Positions 53,700-63,520 of a stretch of DNA of 64,000 nt are shown here, piece by piece. The stretch is from DASVWZ01 sp963708575 (GTDB lineage: Bacteria > Acidobacteriota > Terriglobia > Terriglobales > Acidobacteriaceae). Position 1 is the first letter of the stretch; the number at the start of each line of letters is the position of its first letter. The translations under genes were made by a program, and so were the position numbers. The notes beneath the pieces were generated by a model. It ran no database searches. It saw only the letters and a list, made by a program, of their open reading frames with translations, and had not been told where the DNA came from. The stretch covers positions 310,001-374,000 of the forward strand of contig CAVPTB010000007.1 of assembly GCA_963708575.1 (NCBI GenBank), in the 5' to 3' direction.

Positions 53700-55904
53700 C
53701 TACTTTTTCGCCCACTGGTCAACCCAGTCGTTGACTGTTTTGTACCAGAGCTGGCTGTTCTGCGGCTTGAGGACCCAATGCCCCTCGTCGGGGAAGTAAA
53801 GCATTTTGGACGGAATTCCCAGGCGCTGCACCGTGGTGAAGAGTTGGAATCCTTCGGAAACGTCGAGGCGATAATCCAATTGGCCGTGAACGACCAGGAT
53901 CGGCGTCTTGAAGCTGGTCGCAGCAAGGTGTGGCGACCATTTTCGATAGAGCTCGCGATTGGTGTATGGTGTCCCCTTGAATTCCCACTCGTTGAACCAG
54001 AGTTCTTCCGTGGTTCCCCATGCCGATTCCGTATTGAACATGCCGTCGTGCGAGACCAGGCACTTGAACCGGTTGGTATGGCCAAGAATCCAGTTGATGG
54101 CGTATCCGCCATAACTCGCGCCCAGCGCGCATTCATGATCCTTGTCGACGTAAGGATAATGCTGCTCGGCGTAATCGAGCCCCTTCATCAAATCGACGAA
54201 TGGCCGCCCGCCCCAATCGCCATTGATAGCGTCGATAAATTTCTGGCCGTATCCCGTTGAACCGTGGAAGTTAATCATGATGACCACGTACCCGTTGGCG
54301 GCGAACAGTTCGGGATTCCAGCGATAGCTCCAGTCGTCACCCCACGCGCCTTGCGGGCCGCCATGAATGAGGAACTTCACCGGATACTTCTTCTTGCCAT
54401 CGAAATCCGGGGGCTTGATCAGAAATCCTTGCACCTTGGCATTGTCTGCTCCGGTAAACCAGAAATTCTCAAGAGCAGTCATCTGCACTCGGCTGAGTAC
54501 GGCGTCGTTCAAATGAGTCAACTGACTCAGGCTGGCAAGTTGGGCAGGTGGAGGTTTGCAACCCTCGGGTTTGATGAGTTTGCCGTTGGCATCGGTACAG
54601 ACTTCTTGAGTCGGGAAGGTAGGCTTAGCCTCGGCCTGAGGCGCACCCGCGGGCAGGTCGCCGAAGGAGTAGCGATAAATCTCTGTCGGAGCTTTGATCG
54701 ACATGCGGGTCATCAGCAGATGCTTCCCGTCCCGGGTCATGGTCAGGTCATCACTGAAGCCTTCGAGAACCTGCTTTACGCCGGTGTTCGTCCGATGCAC
54801 ACGTAGATCTGGGGTTGACTCTTCATTAATCACAAGTCCGCTCAAATCCACGGAGTAAATGGGAGCCGTACCTTCTTTTTCGGAAGTGAAATAGATCTTG
54901 GAAGAGTCCGGAGCAATGGTGTACGTGCCGACCCACTGATCAAAAGACTCGGTCAGGCTTCGCTTGAATTCTGTTTTTCGGTTGTACAGCATCAAGCGAA
55001 AACGGTCGCTCTCGTAGCCAGGTCGTGTCTGGGCACGATAGGCGATGTACTTGCCGTCAGGGGTATATTGCGGCGTCGAATCGCTCGCTTTGTTTTCAGC
55101 GGTAATATTCCTTGCCTCGCCTCCATTGATGGAAACGATGAAGAGATCGTTGTTGGTGCTGGTGGCTCCGACTTCGTCGTGATTTGAGGTGTAACAAATT
55201 TCTTGCCCATCGGGAGAAAAAGCGTAATCGTCCTGCCCGCCTAAGCTGAATGGTGGCACATCGTGGTCTCCGGGAGTGAGGTCTCGAGATGCCCCTCCCT
55301 CCGCCGGGATGATCAGTAAATGGCTGCGTTTGCTCTCTTTGTAACCATTCCAGTGGCGATAGAGGAGATGGGTAAAGATCATTGCTCGAACTTTGCTGTT
55401 GTCTGACTCCTTTAGCTTTTTCTCGTTGCAAGCTTCATCCGTACATTCCGGATAAACGTTGGAGACGAAAAGAATGTTCTTGCCATCAGGCGACCAGATC
55501 GGCCCATCCACCTCGGTGGCGACCGACGTCAGTTTGTGGACTCCGGAGACGGTGCCGGCCCCTCCGTCGAAGTCGGCAACCCAGATTTGTGATCCACCTT
55601 CTTTATTGGACAGGAACAAAAACTTCTTGCCGTCCGCTGACCACCGGGGATGATCCGAATCCTGAGCCGATACGATTTCGCGAGACTCGCCTCCGGCTAC
55701 GGGAACAATCCAAATGTGTGGAGTCTTTTTGTTGGCGGCAAGATCGACATCGACCGCGCTGAACAAAACCCACTTACCGTCCGGCGAAACAATAGGTTCG
55801 CCTACGCGTTTGAGCGACATCATGTCGTCGAAGGTAAAGGGATGCTTAGACTGCGCGATGGCAGGAATAACACAGACCAGCAGAATCAGTGCGAGACGGC
55901 GCAT
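53700..55904 (-). CDS. S9 family peptidase (prolyl oligopeptidase/DPP type)
   Basis: A 734-aa exported serine peptidase. A signal peptide (LALILLVCVIPAIAQ) is followed by a seven-bladed WD40-like propeller (repeats such as WSPDGKNILFVSN, YTPDGKYIAYRAQ) and an alpha/beta hydrolase domain. The catalytic Ser lies in GASYGGY (about 597), Asp in HGQLDYRLDV (about 675) and His in DEGHWVL (about 706). GGAGGAG precedes the ATG at 55904, which is preferred to the upstream frame start. Confidence 0.93.
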   Translation of the reverse strand: MRRLALILLVCVIPAIAQSKHPFTFDDMMSLKRVGEPIVSPDGKWVLFSAVDVDLAANKKTPHIWIVPVAGGESREIVSAQDSDHPRWSADGKKFLFLSNKEGGSQIWVADFDGGAGTVSGVHKLTSVATEVDGPIWSPDGKNILFVSNVYPECTDEACNEKKLKESDNSKVRAMIFTHLLYRHWNGYKESKRSHLLIIPAEGGASRDLTPGDHDVPPFSLGGQDDYAFSPDGQEICYTSNHDEVGATSTNNDLFIVSINGGEARNITAENKASDSTPQYTPDGKYIAYRAQTRPGYESDRFRLMLYNRKTEFKRSLTESFDQWVGTYTIAPDSSKIYFTSEKEGTAPIYSVDLSGLVINEESTPDLRVHRTNTGVKQVLEGFSDDLTMTRDGKHLLMTRMSIKAPTEIYRYSFGDLPAGAPQAEAKPTFPTQEVCTDANGKLIKPEGCKPPPAQLASLSQLTHLNDAVLSRVQMTALENFWFTGADNAKVQGFLIKPPDFDGKKKYPVKFLIHGGPQGAWGDDWSYRWNPELFAANGYVVIMINFHGSTGYGQKFIDAINGDWGGRPFVDLMKGLDYAEQHYPYVDKDHECALGASYGGYAINWILGHTNRFKCLVSHDGMFNTESAWGTTEELWFNEWEFKGTPYTNRELYRKWSPHLAATSFKTPILVVHGQLDYRLDVSEGFQLFTTVQRLGIPSKMLYFPDEGHWVLKPQNSQLWYKTVNDWVDQWAKK

Positions 55905-55999
55905 AACTCCTCCGGAAAAGCGCAAGTGTACTCTATTCATCGTTCGAAGAAATTACACTTCTCGGTACCGGTAAACGCGTCCAAAATCTGGACGTGTTT

Positions 56000-57244
56000 T
56001 CAGTGTGCCTCAGCGGGTTGAATGCACTCCAGAATTTCCGCTTCGCTGAGAGTGTGGTCGGATGACTTGGCTCGTTTGTAGATGCGCTCCACCAAGTCCT
56101 CAGAGCTTTGAATCTGGTGTTTTTCGAGCCAATAGAGAATGTTCGACTTGCCACTCATCGGACCGACGTCAATCACCTGTTCCAACCCAAATACGTGGGA
56201 CGGCACCCCGGAATAAACCGTATTTGCCAGTTCGATGTCATTTTTCTTGTACGCTTTGATGACCGCGGCAGCGTGCACTCCGGTGGCGGTGCGAAATGCA
56301 TCTTCGCCTACTACCGGATAGTTGACTGGAATCGGTACGCCGGTCGCCTTCGAAACCGCTACGCAGTAGTCTTTCAGTTTGGTCAGGTCCTGTTCGGCCC
56401 AAGGCTCCAGGCCCATGAGTTTCAAATTCACGAGCATTTGATCCATCTGCGTGTTGCCCACACGCTCGCCGACGCCTAAGGCGGTTGCGTGCACGCAATC
56501 AGCACCGGCCACGAGCGCAGCCATCGAGTTGGCGACTGCTAGTCCGCGGTCGCAGTGCCCGTGCCAGTCGATGCGAATTTTCTCACCGGAAGGCTTGACC
56601 ACTTCCTCTACGATAAACCTCACCAGCGCGAAGGCCCCCATAGGCGTTGCGTGGCCGGCGGTGTCGCAGATAACGATAGCGCGGGCGCCGCAACTGATCG
56701 CGGTCGAATAAAGCCGGCGAACCATGTCGGGATCGCAGCGGGTCGTATCCTCGGTGACGTACATGGAGTCGAGTCCTAAAGAAACCGCGTATTTCACCGC
56801 ATGCTCTGTCGTTCTCAATAAAAAGTCGTCGGACCAGCCCTCGGTGTAGCGGCGAATCGGACTCGATCCTAGAAAAGTTGCCGCTTCTATCTTCAGTCCG
56901 GTGCGCTGCTGAATCTCTGCAATCGGACGAATATCGTTCTCATGAGTTCGCGCTGCGCAATTCGCCCGGATTTTCATCTTGTGTTGTACGATTTCGCGGG
57001 CCAACACTTCCACATGCTCGACGGTTCGCGGGCCTGCTCCAGGAAGCCCCAGATCAAGCGAGTTGATACCCAGCGTCTCCATCAGGTGGAGAATCTCGAT
57101 CTTCTCTCCAATCAGCGGATCGCGCACCGATGGCGACTGCAAACCGTCGCGCAGGGTTTCGTCGTTGAGCGACACCTGCCCTTGCGGGCGAAGTGAGCCA
57201 GGATGGATTCGATTCCAGTCGTAAATCAGTTCAGAAGACTTCAT
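56000..57244 (-). CDS. 2-isopropylmalate synthase / homocitrate synthase family enzyme
   Basis: A 414-aa DRE-TIM barrel enzyme. NDETLRDGLQSPS contains the catalytic Arg and metal Asp; IDWHGHCDRGLAVAN provides the metal-binding HxH; GVGERVGNTQMDQML and HVFGLEQVIDVG follow. There is no LeuA dimer regulatory domain, so it may make another alkylmalate or homocitrate. Starts: ATG at 57244 or GTG at 57280; the former is used. The inverted repeat GATAAG-N2-CTTATC at 57257-57270 lies just upstream. Confidence 0.85.
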   Translation of the reverse strand: MKSSELIYDWNRIHPGSLRPQGQVSLNDETLRDGLQSPSVRDPLIGEKIEILHLMETLGINSLDLGLPGAGPRTVEHVEVLAREIVQHKMKIRANCAARTHENDIRPIAEIQQRTGLKIEAATFLGSSPIRRYTEGWSDDFLLRTTEHAVKYAVSLGLDSMYVTEDTTRCDPDMVRRLYSTAISCGARAIVICDTAGHATPMGAFALVRFIVEEVVKPSGEKIRIDWHGHCDRGLAVANSMAALVAGADCVHATALGVGERVGNTQMDQMLVNLKLMGLEPWAEQDLTKLKDYCVAVSKATGVPIPVNYPVVGEDAFRTATGVHAAAVIKAYKKNDIELANTVYSGVPSHVFGLEQVIDVGPMSGKSNILYWLEKHQIQSSEDLVERIYKRAKSSDHTLSEAEILECIQPAEAH

Positions 57245-57256
57245 TTTATTCAGTAC

Positions 57257-57270
57257 AGATAAGACCTTAT
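57257..57270. promoter_or_regulatory. Inverted repeat upstream of the LeuA-like gene
   Basis: GATAAG and CTTATC form a perfect 6-bp inverted repeat around two bases, 13 bases before the ATG of the LeuA-like gene. It may bind a repressor. Confidence 0.3.
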
Positions 57271-57310
57271 CAAGAGTCACAAGCGGCTGCGAATCTCCGG
57301 CGGCACATTC

Positions 57311-57652
57311 TTACTTGGACTTCGGAGGGACCGTGAGCCCAAAAACCGAAATGCGACCCTTCCCGGCGACATTCATGCCGGATGGATCATCCGGGTTCGG
57401 TAAGTACAAAGTTTTGCAGTGCTCACAGCGATACACTTCGGCATCCGTTCCCCATGCTTTCTGTACGTCTCCGCACTGCCTTTCCAGCACATCGGCCTCA
57501 TAGAACCAGCGCTTTAGGTGGCCGCCACAGGGCTTGCCTTTATCGTTGGTCTCATTGCAGGCTCGCTGCCCAGGGACTTTGGTCTTCACCTTGTGGTTGG
57601 GAAGTTGTTCCACGGCCGAAGCATTCGAAGCCGAAATTTCACTTGTGTCCAA
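57311..57652 (-). CDS. Hypothetical zinc-ribbon-like protein, TTG start
   Basis: A 113-aa protein with five Cys (32, 42, 60, 76, 79). The CEHC pair at 76-79 with the earlier cysteines could bind zinc. It is soluble and has no recognised family. The start is TTG at 57652, five bases after GGGAGG; no ATG in frame would give a better start. It lies 58 bases before the GTG of the LeuA-like gene. Confidence 0.72.
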   Translation of the reverse strand: MDTSEISASNASAVEQLPNHKVKTKVPGQRACNETNDKGKPCGGHLKRWFYEADVLERQCGDVQKAWGTDAEVYRCEHCKTLYLPNPDDPSGMNVAGKGRISVFGLTVPPKSK

Positions 57653-57772
57653 TAAATCCTCCCATTAACGCGACCGGACCGGAGTCAAGAACTGACCGCA
57701 GCCTCATTCTACTAGAATCGTTTTGATTCGTATCGCGGTGTATCATGCTGCGGAAACGCGAAGGGGGACTCT

Positions 57773-57967
57773 ATGACGACCTTGAAAAGATTCCGCTAGA
57801 TCATCATTGCGATTCTGTTGCTGGTTCTTTATTTTCTCGATCGCGGCAACCTTGCAGTGGGTCACGAAACCTACTGGCTCTTCACTTTTGCCTTGATGGC
57901 AGGAATGTTGTTCAGGCGCCTTGATAGGATCGAAGGCAAGCTAGACGCCATCAGCAAGAAGGCCTAG
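57773..57967 (+). pseudogene. Small membrane protein ORF interrupted by TAG
   Basis: An ATG preceded by AAGGGGGA reads MTTLKRFR and then meets TAG (57797-57799). The same frame continues for 55 more codons as a membrane-type protein: IIIAILLLVLYFLDRGN, then HETYWLFTFALMAGMLFRR and a charged end LDRIEGKLDAISKKA before TAG at 57965. The whole would be a 64-residue two-helix protein. Either a broken gene, a sequencing error, or translation from an internal start such as a TTG near 57817. Confidence 0.55.
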
Positions 57968-57983
57968 CAGTACTGGGTCGCGC

Positions 57984-58469
57984 TTAAAAGGTTCGCTTCG
58001 GCGGCGCCTGCTCCTGCCCAACCCTGCCCGCGGCAATCTCTGCGGCAAAATAATTCTCGCCTGTAATTGGCACACCTGCTAGACGGCGCAACATTGCCAA
58101 TTGCCCTGTGTGGGTAAGGGCGTCCGCAACCGGTCCCTGAAATAGTCTCTCGATGGGCGCATGCAGCGGCTGGGGCGACGCAAGATAATCGTCAAAAGCC
58201 TTCATTGTCGCGAAGAAGCGCCGACATTCCCGATCCCACGGCAACGGCTGCGATTGTTGCCATTGCGGAGCGCCGTTCGCCATGGAAAGCGCCCAATCCA
58301 GTAGATCGCCGATATGCGCCAGGAGTTCGCCGGGGGTTCTGCCCACCTGCGCAAAATCGCTGAAACTCGCTGGCGCATCTCGGATCGTTTTACCGGCGCG
58401 GTAAGCGAGTGTCGCCAAAGCGTGTCGAAGAAGTTCCCGGCCCCCATTTGAATCGGATGGATCGCTCAT
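57984..58469 (-). CDS. DinB-like putative hydrolase or transferase
   Basis: A 161-aa protein with the four-helix pattern of the DinB/YfiT group: GELLAHIGDLLDWALSM and THTGQLAMLRRLAGVPITG both contain a His at the usual metal-ligand positions. Some members are thiol-dependent transferases. The frame opens to 58661, but the ATG at 58469 begins the domain. Sits next to the aldehyde dehydrogenase gene. Confidence 0.72.
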   Translation of the reverse strand: MSDPSDSNGGRELLRHALATLAYRAGKTIRDAPASFSDFAQVGRTPGELLAHIGDLLDWALSMANGAPQWQQSQPLPWDRECRRFFATMKAFDDYLASPQPLHAPIERLFQGPVADALTHTGQLAMLRRLAGVPITGENYFAAEIAAGRVGQEQAPPKRTF

Positions 58470-58522
58470 GGCCAAACAGCTTACACCGGGTGCTGACCAA
58501 CCGGAAATCGGATGGCACAAGC

Positions 58523-60097
58523 TCAAATCTGTCCCTTGCGAACCAGAGCGCCGGCGGCACGAATAAGTCCGGGTAACCGCCGTGCCAACGATCGTGAGAA
58601 TAGAGAATCGACAAACCCTTCCATCTGCTCTCGAAAGCTTCCGCCGTAACCAAACCACCATATTTTTTTCAGGCCGGGAAACCGATCGGAATCGAGGTAC
58701 TTTAAGCGGGTCATCTCCTCCAGGCCGTGCCTTCCATGAGTGCGCCCGATACCGCTAGCTTTCACCCCGCCGTGTGGGGCCTCGCTGATCCCAAAGCACG
58801 AAATCACGTCGTTAACCATGACCGTCCCGGCCTCGATTCTTCTGGCGACGCGTTCTCCTCGAGCGCGATCCTTCGTCCAGACGCTTGCCGCCAGACCGTA
58901 TTCCGAATCGTTGGCCAGCCGGATAGCCTCGTCATCGTTGTCAAACGCCATGACAGGCAGTACTGGACCGAAAGTCTCCTCGCGCATGATGAGCATCTCG
59001 TGACTCACGTCACAGAGAATCGTCGGACTATAAAAGTTTGGCCCCACTTGGCGGAGCCGAGTTCCGCCCGCCAGAAGGCGTGCGCCACGGGCCAAGGCCT
59101 CGTCTACCTGAGCTTCCACAATGCGCAACTGCCGTTCATTAATTAGGGGGCCAATGTCGGCCCGATCGTCTTCACCGCCTCCAACTCGCATCATCTTGGT
59201 CTTCCGGGTTACTAATTCAAGGAACTCCTCATAGCTACTTCGATGTACGTAGCAGCGCTCGACCGAAAGGCATGTCTGTCCCGCGTTCATGAAAGCGCCC
59301 CAAACGGCTCCGCTGGAAGCAACTTCCAAATCGGCGTCGTCCAGGACAATCATCGGGTCTTTGCCCCCAAGTTCTAGGACAACCGGCAGCAATCGCGAGG
59401 CCGCCGCCTCCGCAATGCGTTTTCCCGTGGCCACGCTCCCAGTGAAAACCAGTTTACTGATGTCGGCATTGACCAGAGCCGCTCCGGTCGACCCATCACC
59501 CAATACCACTTGCAACACTTTCGTCGGTACTCCAGCCTGGTGAAACAACTCCACCAATCGTAGTGCGCACAGAGAGGTCAACTCTGATGGCTTCAGAACT
59601 ACGGCGTTGCCAGTGATCAGTGCGGCCAGAGTCTCGGTGGCGGGAATCGAAAAAGGATAGTTCCACGGCGAGATGATGCCGACAACTCCGTAGGGCTCTC
59701 TCACCAACTGACCCGATTTGGTCTTCATCGCCGGATTGCGGTGGGGCACGGTTTCTTCGCGGAGCAAAGAGTACGCGTTATCAATGCAGAACTGTGCCGC
59801 GTCCAGCACAACGACAACTTCAGTCAGTAGGGCCTCGACTACAGGCTTCCCCACTTCTTTTGTAATCAGTTGGGCGACGTCGGTTTTGTGGTTGAAGAGA
59901 AGTTTCTGAAATTCACGCAAGATGCTAACGCGCTTTTTGATTCCAATTTGGGCCCAGCCCATCTGCGACTCACGCGCTCGCCGAACAGCCTCCCGCACTT
60001 CGCTTTCGGGGGCAACGCAGAACTGCTGCAGAACCTCACCCGTGGCGGGATTCACCGACTCAATTTTCTTGATCGCGGCTGGGGTGTGGGTGGCCAT
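58523..60097 (-). CDS. Aldehyde dehydrogenase
   Basis: A 524-aa NAD(P)-dependent aldehyde dehydrogenase. VVGIISPWNYPFSIPATE is the cofactor segment, ELGGKDPMIVLDDAD holds the general base Glu, and AGQTCLSVERCYV has the catalytic Cys. MREETFGPVLPVMAFD is typical. The C-terminal 40 residues extend beyond the usual end (GFVDSLFSRSLARRLPG), suggesting membrane association. The ATG at 60097 is used; a TTG lies nine bases upstream. Confidence 0.92.
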   Translation of the reverse strand: MATHTPAAIKKIESVNPATGEVLQQFCVAPESEVREAVRRARESQMGWAQIGIKKRVSILREFQKLLFNHKTDVAQLITKEVGKPVVEALLTEVVVVLDAAQFCIDNAYSLLREETVPHRNPAMKTKSGQLVREPYGVVGIISPWNYPFSIPATETLAALITGNAVVLKPSELTSLCALRLVELFHQAGVPTKVLQVVLGDGSTGAALVNADISKLVFTGSVATGKRIAEAAASRLLPVVLELGGKDPMIVLDDADLEVASSGAVWGAFMNAGQTCLSVERCYVHRSSYEEFLELVTRKTKMMRVGGGEDDRADIGPLINERQLRIVEAQVDEALARGARLLAGGTRLRQVGPNFYSPTILCDVSHEMLIMREETFGPVLPVMAFDNDDEAIRLANDSEYGLAASVWTKDRARGERVARRIEAGTVMVNDVISCFGISEAPHGGVKASGIGRTHGRHGLEEMTRLKYLDSDRFPGLKKIWWFGYGGSFREQMEGFVDSLFSRSLARRLPGLIRAAGALVRKGQI

Positions 60098-60141
60098 CGG
60101 CTTCAAAGTCTACGCGGACGGTTGCGCTCGTGCCACTTTCG

Positions 60142-60897
60142 TCAATATTCCACTCCCACTAAGTACAGTCCACTGGCTGGGGCTGTTGCGCCCGCGCTTG
60201 ATCGATTTCGGGCACCTAGAATTCTTTTTACGTCCTCTGGGCCGAGGGTTCCCTTTCCGACGAGGAGGAATGTTCCCACCAGATTTCGCACCATGTGGTG
60301 TAGGAATCCACTCCCTCTTACCGTGTAGGCAAACTCATCTCCCTGACGTTCCCACTTGGAACAGAAAACCGTGCGAACATTGGAAATAGTCTCGCCTTCG
60401 CGGCCCCTTTCAGGATCTACAGCAGCGAAAGACGTGAAATCATGTTCGCCAGTGACGAACCCGGCGGCGTCGATCATTTTGCCTTCATCTAACGGGTAGG
60501 GATAGTGCCATACGTAACGTGCCAGGAAGGGTGGGCAGATATCCGCCCGATAGATACGATATCTGTAGGTCTTTGCCAGTGCCGATTTTCGGGCGTGAAA
60601 GTCTACTCTCGTTACGGCCGCCTCCAATATCCGGATGGATTTGGGCAAGACATCATTCAAGGCGATCGCTAGATTTTCGGGCGGAATTGGCGATTCCAAA
60701 GCAACACTCGCCACTTGGCCCAAGGCGTGCACGCCAGCATCGGTGCGCCCAGATCCTTGAGGCAAGACCTTTTCGCCAGTGACTCGTCCAATAGCTGAAG
60801 CCAATGTTTCTTGAATCGTAGAGGCGTCCGGCTGAATCTGCCATCCGGAGAAGTCGCTTCCGTCGTAGGCAAGAACGAGTTTGAAGTTACGCGACAT
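60142..60897 (-). CDS. truA: tRNA pseudouridine(38-40) synthase
   Basis: A 251-aa TruA that modifies the anticodon arm of several tRNAs. The catalytic Asp53 lies in GSGRTDAGVHALGQVA; YDGSDFSGWQIQPDASTIQ and GSGFLHHMVRNLVGTLL-type sequence (here GSGFLHHMVRNLVGTFLLVG) are further signatures. Length is typical. Upstream of the aldehyde dehydrogenase gene in the same orientation after 44 bases. Confidence 0.95.
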   Translation of the reverse strand: MSRNFKLVLAYDGSDFSGWQIQPDASTIQETLASAIGRVTGEKVLPQGSGRTDAGVHALGQVASVALESPIPPENLAIALNDVLPKSIRILEAAVTRVDFHARKSALAKTYRYRIYRADICPPFLARYVWHYPYPLDEGKMIDAAGFVTGEHDFTSFAAVDPERGREGETISNVRTVFCSKWERQGDEFAYTVRGSGFLHHMVRNLVGTFLLVGKGTLGPEDVKRILGARNRSSAGATAPASGLYLVGVEY

Positions 60898-61153
60898 GGT
60901 TCGCTTTGCAGCCGAAGTCGTACCAGTCCAGTAAATGACTTTGCAATCTGGGATTTGCGCGGCACTAGCCCGCCCGTTATGTCGGCTATACTATTGCATT
61001 CCAGCTTGCTATTCGAACTTTGATGTCCACTCGGCCCGAAAAATGAAACTCGGAGCCACTTTTTTTCGTAACTCATAGCTCTGGGAATGCTCGGGTTTTC
61101 CAGAGGCGTCTTTTTCAGGTTCCACAGCACTGATAACGCAGGGAGAAAATCGA

Positions 61154-63280
61154 ATGGTGTTGCCTAGTTTGAAGTCCATCGCGCGGCTCACGGCGGTCAT
61201 GTTGGTCGCCGGTGCTTTGTCGTTGGCTCTTGGTCAGGATGCGCAATCAGGAAACACGTCCGCACCGCCGGAGGCCCCGGCGCCGCAGGGTTCGAAACCC
61301 GTGCAGACGCCGCAGCCCCAGCAGTTCGTCATGCGCGACTACTCGAAAGCACCGTCTCAGTTTCCCAATGTGATCAAACCATACCTGCCTCAGCATGTTC
61401 CGCCGCCGAACCTGGCCAACGCTTCGCGCATCGATCAGTTACTGCAGAACGGCAAGATCATGCTTTCTATGGACGACGCTGTCGCCTTGGCCCTCGAGAA
61501 TAATCTCGACATCGGCATTGCCCGCTACAACCTGAATATCGCGGATACCGAGGTTTTGCGCTCCAAGGGCGGGGCCAACAACTTTCTTGGTGTGAACTCC
61601 GGCATTGTGCAAAACACACCTGGAGGTGATGCGGGCGGTCTAGGTGGAACTGTTGGTTCTGGTCCTGGTGGCACGGCGCCCGCTCCTGGCGGTATTGGCG
61701 CCGGCACCAACGGCTTGGTGAGTTCGACCTTGGGCATTGGCCCGGTGATCACGAGCTTCGATCCGGTTATCAGCGGCACCGCCCAAGAAGATCACGCCAA
61801 CACATTGGCCAGCAGCTCATTCACCGGTGTTCCGCTTCTTTCGCAGAATACGGGCACCTATAATTTTGCTTACAACCAGGGATTTTCATGGGGCACTAAC
61901 CTGTCCGTAGGCTTCAATAACACGCGTACCACCACCAACAGCCCCTTCACCAGTTACAGTCCGTTGATTAATTCCGGCTTCCAAGCCAAAGTTACGCAGC
62001 ACCTGCTGCAAGGCTTTGGTTTACTACCAAACACCCGATTGATTCGAATCACAAAGAACAACCGCGAGATTTCCGATGTGGCGTTCCGGTTACAGATCAC
62101 AACGACCGTTGACCAGATTGAGAATCTTTACTGGAACCTGGTCTATGCCTACGAAAACGTAAAGGTTCAGCAGGAGGCTTTAGCCTTCGCGGAAAAAACT
62201 CTTTCCGATACGCAGAAACAGGTCAAGATCGGCAGTCTGGCCCCCATCGAGGAAGTGCGCGCGCTGAACACGGTAGCAACGGACCAGCAAGCGCTCACTC
62301 AGGCACAGACCAATCTGGACTTACAACAACTGCTAATGAAAAACGCCCTCAGCCGCAATCTGCAGGACCCGATTCTCGCCGACGCCGAGGTCATTCCGAC
62401 ATCCACAGTCCAACTACCCGATCAGGAGCCGGTTGTGCCAACCGAAGAATTGGTGACGGATGCGTTGGCTCATCGAGCTGAATTAGCTGAGTCGCGCATT
62501 GATCTTAGCAATCGTGAAATCAGTTCTAAGGCTTTGCGCAATGCTCTCCTACCCTCGGTCGATGTTTATGCCTACTACGGCGGCACAGGACTCGGCGGAT
62601 CTCAGAATCCTGCAAATCTTTGCTCCAATCAGCCGGCGGATGTACAGGCGCTAGGGTTTTGTACCCCGGATTCTCTGGCCGCTCCACCCATCGGTTATTC
62701 GAGCGCCCTGAACGATCTTGTTACTTCCGCTGCGCCGGATAAAGGGGTCGGCATCACTGTAAACATTCCGCTACGCAACCGACAGGCCCAGGCTTTGCAG
62801 GTACGCGGTGAACTGGAATATCGTCAGGCCCAGATGCGGTTGCAGCAGATTGAAAATCAAATCCGTATCGAGGTGCGCAACGCGCAATTTTCTCTGACCC
62901 AGAATCGAGCCGCGGTACAAGCGTCCCAGGCTGCGGTACGACTGGCCCGGCAGTCACTCGACGCGGAACAAAAGAAGCTCAACTTGGGCGCGTCCACTAG
63001 CACGCTGGTGCTTCAAAACCAATCTGGATTAGCAACTGCGGAATCCAATCTGGTTTCCGCTATGGCTAACTACGAGAAGTCTCACGTGGAATTGGATCGG
63101 GCGACCGGCCTGCTTCTGGACCATGTCGGTGTTGTCATGGGCGACGCCGAAACGGGTCAGGTCACGCACATGCCGCACGTGCCCTATGTCGCTCCCCGGC
63201 AGAATCCGCAATCGTTGCTGCCTGGCGCGACTCAACTGACACCGGCAGCAACCCCTGAATCTCAAGTACAACCGCAATAG
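61154..63280 (+). CDS. TolC-type outer membrane efflux protein
   Basis: A 708-aa outer membrane protein of the TolC family. It has a signal peptide (LTAVMLVAGALSLALG), a Pro/Gln-rich segment, and then two OEP domains. In the first, MDDAVALALENNLDIGIARY is typical; in the second, RNAQFSLTQNRAAVQASQAA and ESNLVSAMANYEKSHVELDR are. A Gly/Pro-rich low-complexity insert lies at about 155-195. No membrane fusion protein or inner membrane pump gene is in view, except a paralogue downstream. GGGAGA precedes the ATG. Confidence 0.9.
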   Translation: MVLPSLKSIARLTAVMLVAGALSLALGQDAQSGNTSAPPEAPAPQGSKPVQTPQPQQFVMRDYSKAPSQFPNVIKPYLPQHVPPPNLANASRIDQLLQNGKIMLSMDDAVALALENNLDIGIARYNLNIADTEVLRSKGGANNFLGVNSGIVQNTPGGDAGGLGGTVGSGPGGTAPAPGGIGAGTNGLVSSTLGIGPVITSFDPVISGTAQEDHANTLASSSFTGVPLLSQNTGTYNFAYNQGFSWGTNLSVGFNNTRTTTNSPFTSYSPLINSGFQAKVTQHLLQGFGLLPNTRLIRITKNNREISDVAFRLQITTTVDQIENLYWNLVYAYENVKVQQEALAFAEKTLSDTQKQVKIGSLAPIEEVRALNTVATDQQALTQAQTNLDLQQLLMKNALSRNLQDPILADAEVIPTSTVQLPDQEPVVPTEELVTDALAHRAELAESRIDLSNREISSKALRNALLPSVDVYAYYGGTGLGGSQNPANLCSNQPADVQALGFCTPDSLAAPPIGYSSALNDLVTSAAPDKGVGITVNIPLRNRQAQALQVRGELEYRQAQMRLQQIENQIRIEVRNAQFSLTQNRAAVQASQAAVRLARQSLDAEQKKLNLGASTSTLVLQNQSGLATAESNLVSAMANYEKSHVELDRATGLLLDHVGVVMGDAETGQVTHMPHVPYVAPRQNPQSLLPGATQLTPAATPESQVQPQ

Positions 63281-63299
63281 AGTTTCTGCTTTGGTTCCA

Positions 63300-63336
63300 A
63301 GCGGGCCGCCTGTAACAGGATGCCCGCTATTCTTTT
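63300..63336 (+). terminator. Probable terminator after the first TolC gene
   Basis: AGCGGGC and GCCCGCT form a 7-bp stem that encloses a smaller hairpin CCTG-TAA-CAGG. The stem is followed by ATTCTTTT. It separates the two TolC-type genes. Confidence 0.65.
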
Positions 63337-63520
63337 GCGGGCTCGCGTCTTAGATCTTTATGTTTCTTTACACTTCCTGCCTATATCATTTCTTTTTGTC
63401 GTTTTGCTTCGATCGTTGATCGCAATTATGGGGATGACGGATCGGTTGGGTCCGTTATCCGATTCCGATATTCGGAAAATCCACCACTTCAAACTGAGGA
63501 TTGCATTGAGGAGATCGAGA

